Source of the DNA: Caldilineaceae bacterium
GTDB taxonomy: Bacteria > Chloroflexota > Anaerolineae > Caldilineales > Caldilineaceae
Direction: 5' to 3'
Length of the DNA: 7,258 nt
NCBI GenBank assembly: GCA_014879855.1
Contig: JACSRH010000313.1
Span: 1-7,258, forward strand
Each line of letters begins with the position of its first letter. Positions within the stretch are counted from its first letter, which is position 1. The notes under the pieces were generated by a model. That model searched no databases. It had not been told where the DNA came from and saw nothing but the letters and a program-made list of their open reading frames with translations. Shown here piece after piece: positions 6,608 to 7,258 of the stretch. The position numbers and the translations under genes were made by a program.

Positions 6608-7258
6608 TCAGGCGCGCAGCGTTGTCTCCAGCACCCGCACGGCCTGCCAGTAATCGTCGAGCGGCAGATGCTCGTGCGGCGTGTGGTCGAGGCTGCTGTC
6701 GCCCGGCCCGTAGGCGACGATCGGGCAACCCCACACCGGCCCGACGACGTTCATGTCGCTCGTGCCGGTCTTGAGCACAAAGCCGAGCTTCTCCGCAGGC
6801 GCAACCTCGCGCAGCCCTTGCAGAAAGCTGCGCACGAGTGGGTTGCTGCGGTCGCCGCGCCAGGCCGGCTCGTAAGAGCTGAAGCGCAGGGTGATGGTGG
6901 TCAGCGCGCCGCGGATGATGGCTTCGGTGGGGTGTTCGGGGGTGATGGAGAGGGGGGGAGAGATTGGAGATTGGAGATTGGAGATTGGAGGGCGCATGGC
7001 GCTCCCCGCTTCTGCACTCCCCCTCTCCCCCTCTCCCCATCTCTCCTTGTCTCCCTGTCCCGATCGCTTCGCTGCCCACACGTAAATCTCCGCGGCAAAG
7101 CGAGCCGCGTCGAAGTCCAGCGGCAGGCGGATGCCAGCGCCCGCAAGGGCGTGGTCGTGCATGGCGTCGTCGGTGAAGGTGGCCAGGCCGCGCAGGCTGG
7201 GCAGCAGTTGATCGAAGGCCTTGTCGCGACCCGTGTTGAAGCGCGTAGCGTAGTCGCT
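6608..7258 (-). CDS. lysK: [LysW]-lysine/ornithine hydrolase (M20 family, LysK-type), C-terminal part
   Basis: On the minus strand the frame is open from the window edge (7258) to TGA at 6608-6610, giving 216 residues; the N-terminal catalytic half is outside. The end of the protein is diagnostic: KTGTSDMNVVGPVWGCP (from about fragment residue 163), then AYGPGDSSLDHTPHEHL, with the His of DHTP (codon 6683-6685) as the expected C-terminal metal ligand of M20 peptidases. LysK releases lysine (or ornithine) from the C-terminal Glu of the carrier protein LysW, the last step of the alpha-aminoadipate/LysW route known from Thermus and some archaea; a bifunctional or arginine-branch role is equally possible. 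The fragment opens with FNTGRDKAFDQLLPSLRG and a GIRLPLDFD strand. Between that and ITLRF in the dimerisation domain sits a foreign-looking low-complexity stretch of about 40 residues. An internal ATG at 7160-7162 is not the start, because family sequence continues upstream. No other LysW-pathway gene is in view. Confidence 0.88.
   Translation of the reverse strand, partial: SDYATRFNTGRDKAFDQLLPSLRGLATFTDDAMHDHALAGAGIRLPLDFDAARFAAEIYVWAAKRSGQGDKERWGEGERGSAEAGSAMRPPISNLQSPISPPLSITPEHPTEAIIRGALTTITLRFSSYEPAWRGDRSNPLVRSFLQGLREVAPAEKLGFVLKTGTSDMNVVGPVWGCPIVAYGPGDSSLDHTPHEHLPLDDYWQAVRVLETTLRA
6938..7060 (-). repeat. In-frame low-complexity insertion in the lysK gene
   Basis: About 120 bp interrupts the dimerisation domain. 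Read on the plus strand it has a purine-rich arm (about 6944-6964, GATGGAGAGGGGGGGAGAG), the AGATTGG heptamer array, a small GGGCGC-ATG-GCGCTCC hairpin, and a pyrimidine-rich arm (about 7018-7047, CTCCCCCTCTCCCC...). The two arms are imperfect inverted complements. It encodes a Gly/Glu/Ser then ISNLQSP-type peptide with no resemblance to the flanking domain, and carries no stop in the lysK frame. Boundaries are estimated from where family-like residues stop (AAKRSG) and resume (HPTEAIIRG). Confidence 0.75.
6961..6988 (+). repeat. Four 7-bp tandem repeats (AGATTGG)
   Basis: AGATTGG occurs at 6961-6967, 6968-6974, 6975-6981 and 6982-6988 without change, followed by AGGG. On the coding (minus) strand this is CCAATCT repeated, which translates as the 7-residue cycle ISNLQSP. 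Heptamer arrays of this kind are widespread in Chloroflexota and recall the short tandemly repeated repetitive sequences of cyanobacteria; that comparison is from memory. Confidence 0.95.

Noticed and set aside
6938..7060. The low-complexity lysK segment as proof of a pseudogene
   Set aside because: The frame stays open through it and the C-terminal catalytic signature is intact, so the gene may still be functional.

Overview
This 7.26 kb, GC-rich window looks like chromosomal DNA from an uncultured member of the Chloroflexota, probably class Anaerolineae/Caldilineae. That assignment is an inference from gene content: a LysK-type enzyme of the LysW carrier-protein pathway, a zinc-ribbon/TM/LysM membrane protein, a DUF1028 protein, a GH127 enzyme, and a low-complexity 'ISNLQSP' heptamer repeat that I recall as common in this phylum. 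No rRNA, tRNA, transposase, phage gene or CRISPR array is visible.

Layout. (1) 2-1054 (+): C-terminal half of a GH127 beta-L-arabinofuranosidase, with its catalytic Glu and Cys residues present. (2) 1055-1279: non-coding, holding a 91-bp imperfect palindrome built from ACGGAT-type words. (3) 1280-1840 (+): lipoprotein mono-haem cytochrome c, closed by a textbook intrinsic terminator at 1899-1931. (4) 1963-2000: an extended -10 promoter placed so that the next gene would be transcribed from its own start codon (leaderless). (5) 2001-5521 (+): a tight gene run of a zinc-ribbon/TM/two-LysM protein, a small VOC (glyoxalase-like) protein, a DUF429-ATC hydrolase fusion, and a 2H (LigT-like) phosphoesterase whose ATG overlaps the fusion's stop. 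(6) 5522-5664: a leader with four perfect 19-bp hairpin-forming tandem repeats ending exactly at the ribosome binding site of (7) 5665-6606 (+), a DUF1028 protein. (8) 6608-7258 (-): C-terminal part of a [LysW]-lysine/ornithine hydrolase, convergent with DUF1028 with one base between the stop codons, and carrying an in-frame low-complexity insertion.

How the genes may work together. Most look like housekeeping or accessory genes without one shared pathway. The clearest unit is the DUF429-ATC hydrolase fusion coupled to the 2H phosphoesterase: an RNase H-fold predicted nuclease domain, a ring-opening amidohydrolase-like domain and an RNA-end/cyclic-phosphate phosphoesterase are made from one overlapping reading unit, with an in-phase A-tract that could fuse them by -1 slippage. 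The second theme is recent short tandem duplication: 3 x 15 bp in the fusion linker, 3.4 x 15 bp in the phosphoesterase, 4 x 19 bp in the DUF1028 leader and 4 x 7 bp inside the LysK gene, all in the right-hand 2.7 kb. Domain calls rest on motifs read by eye; no database search was run.
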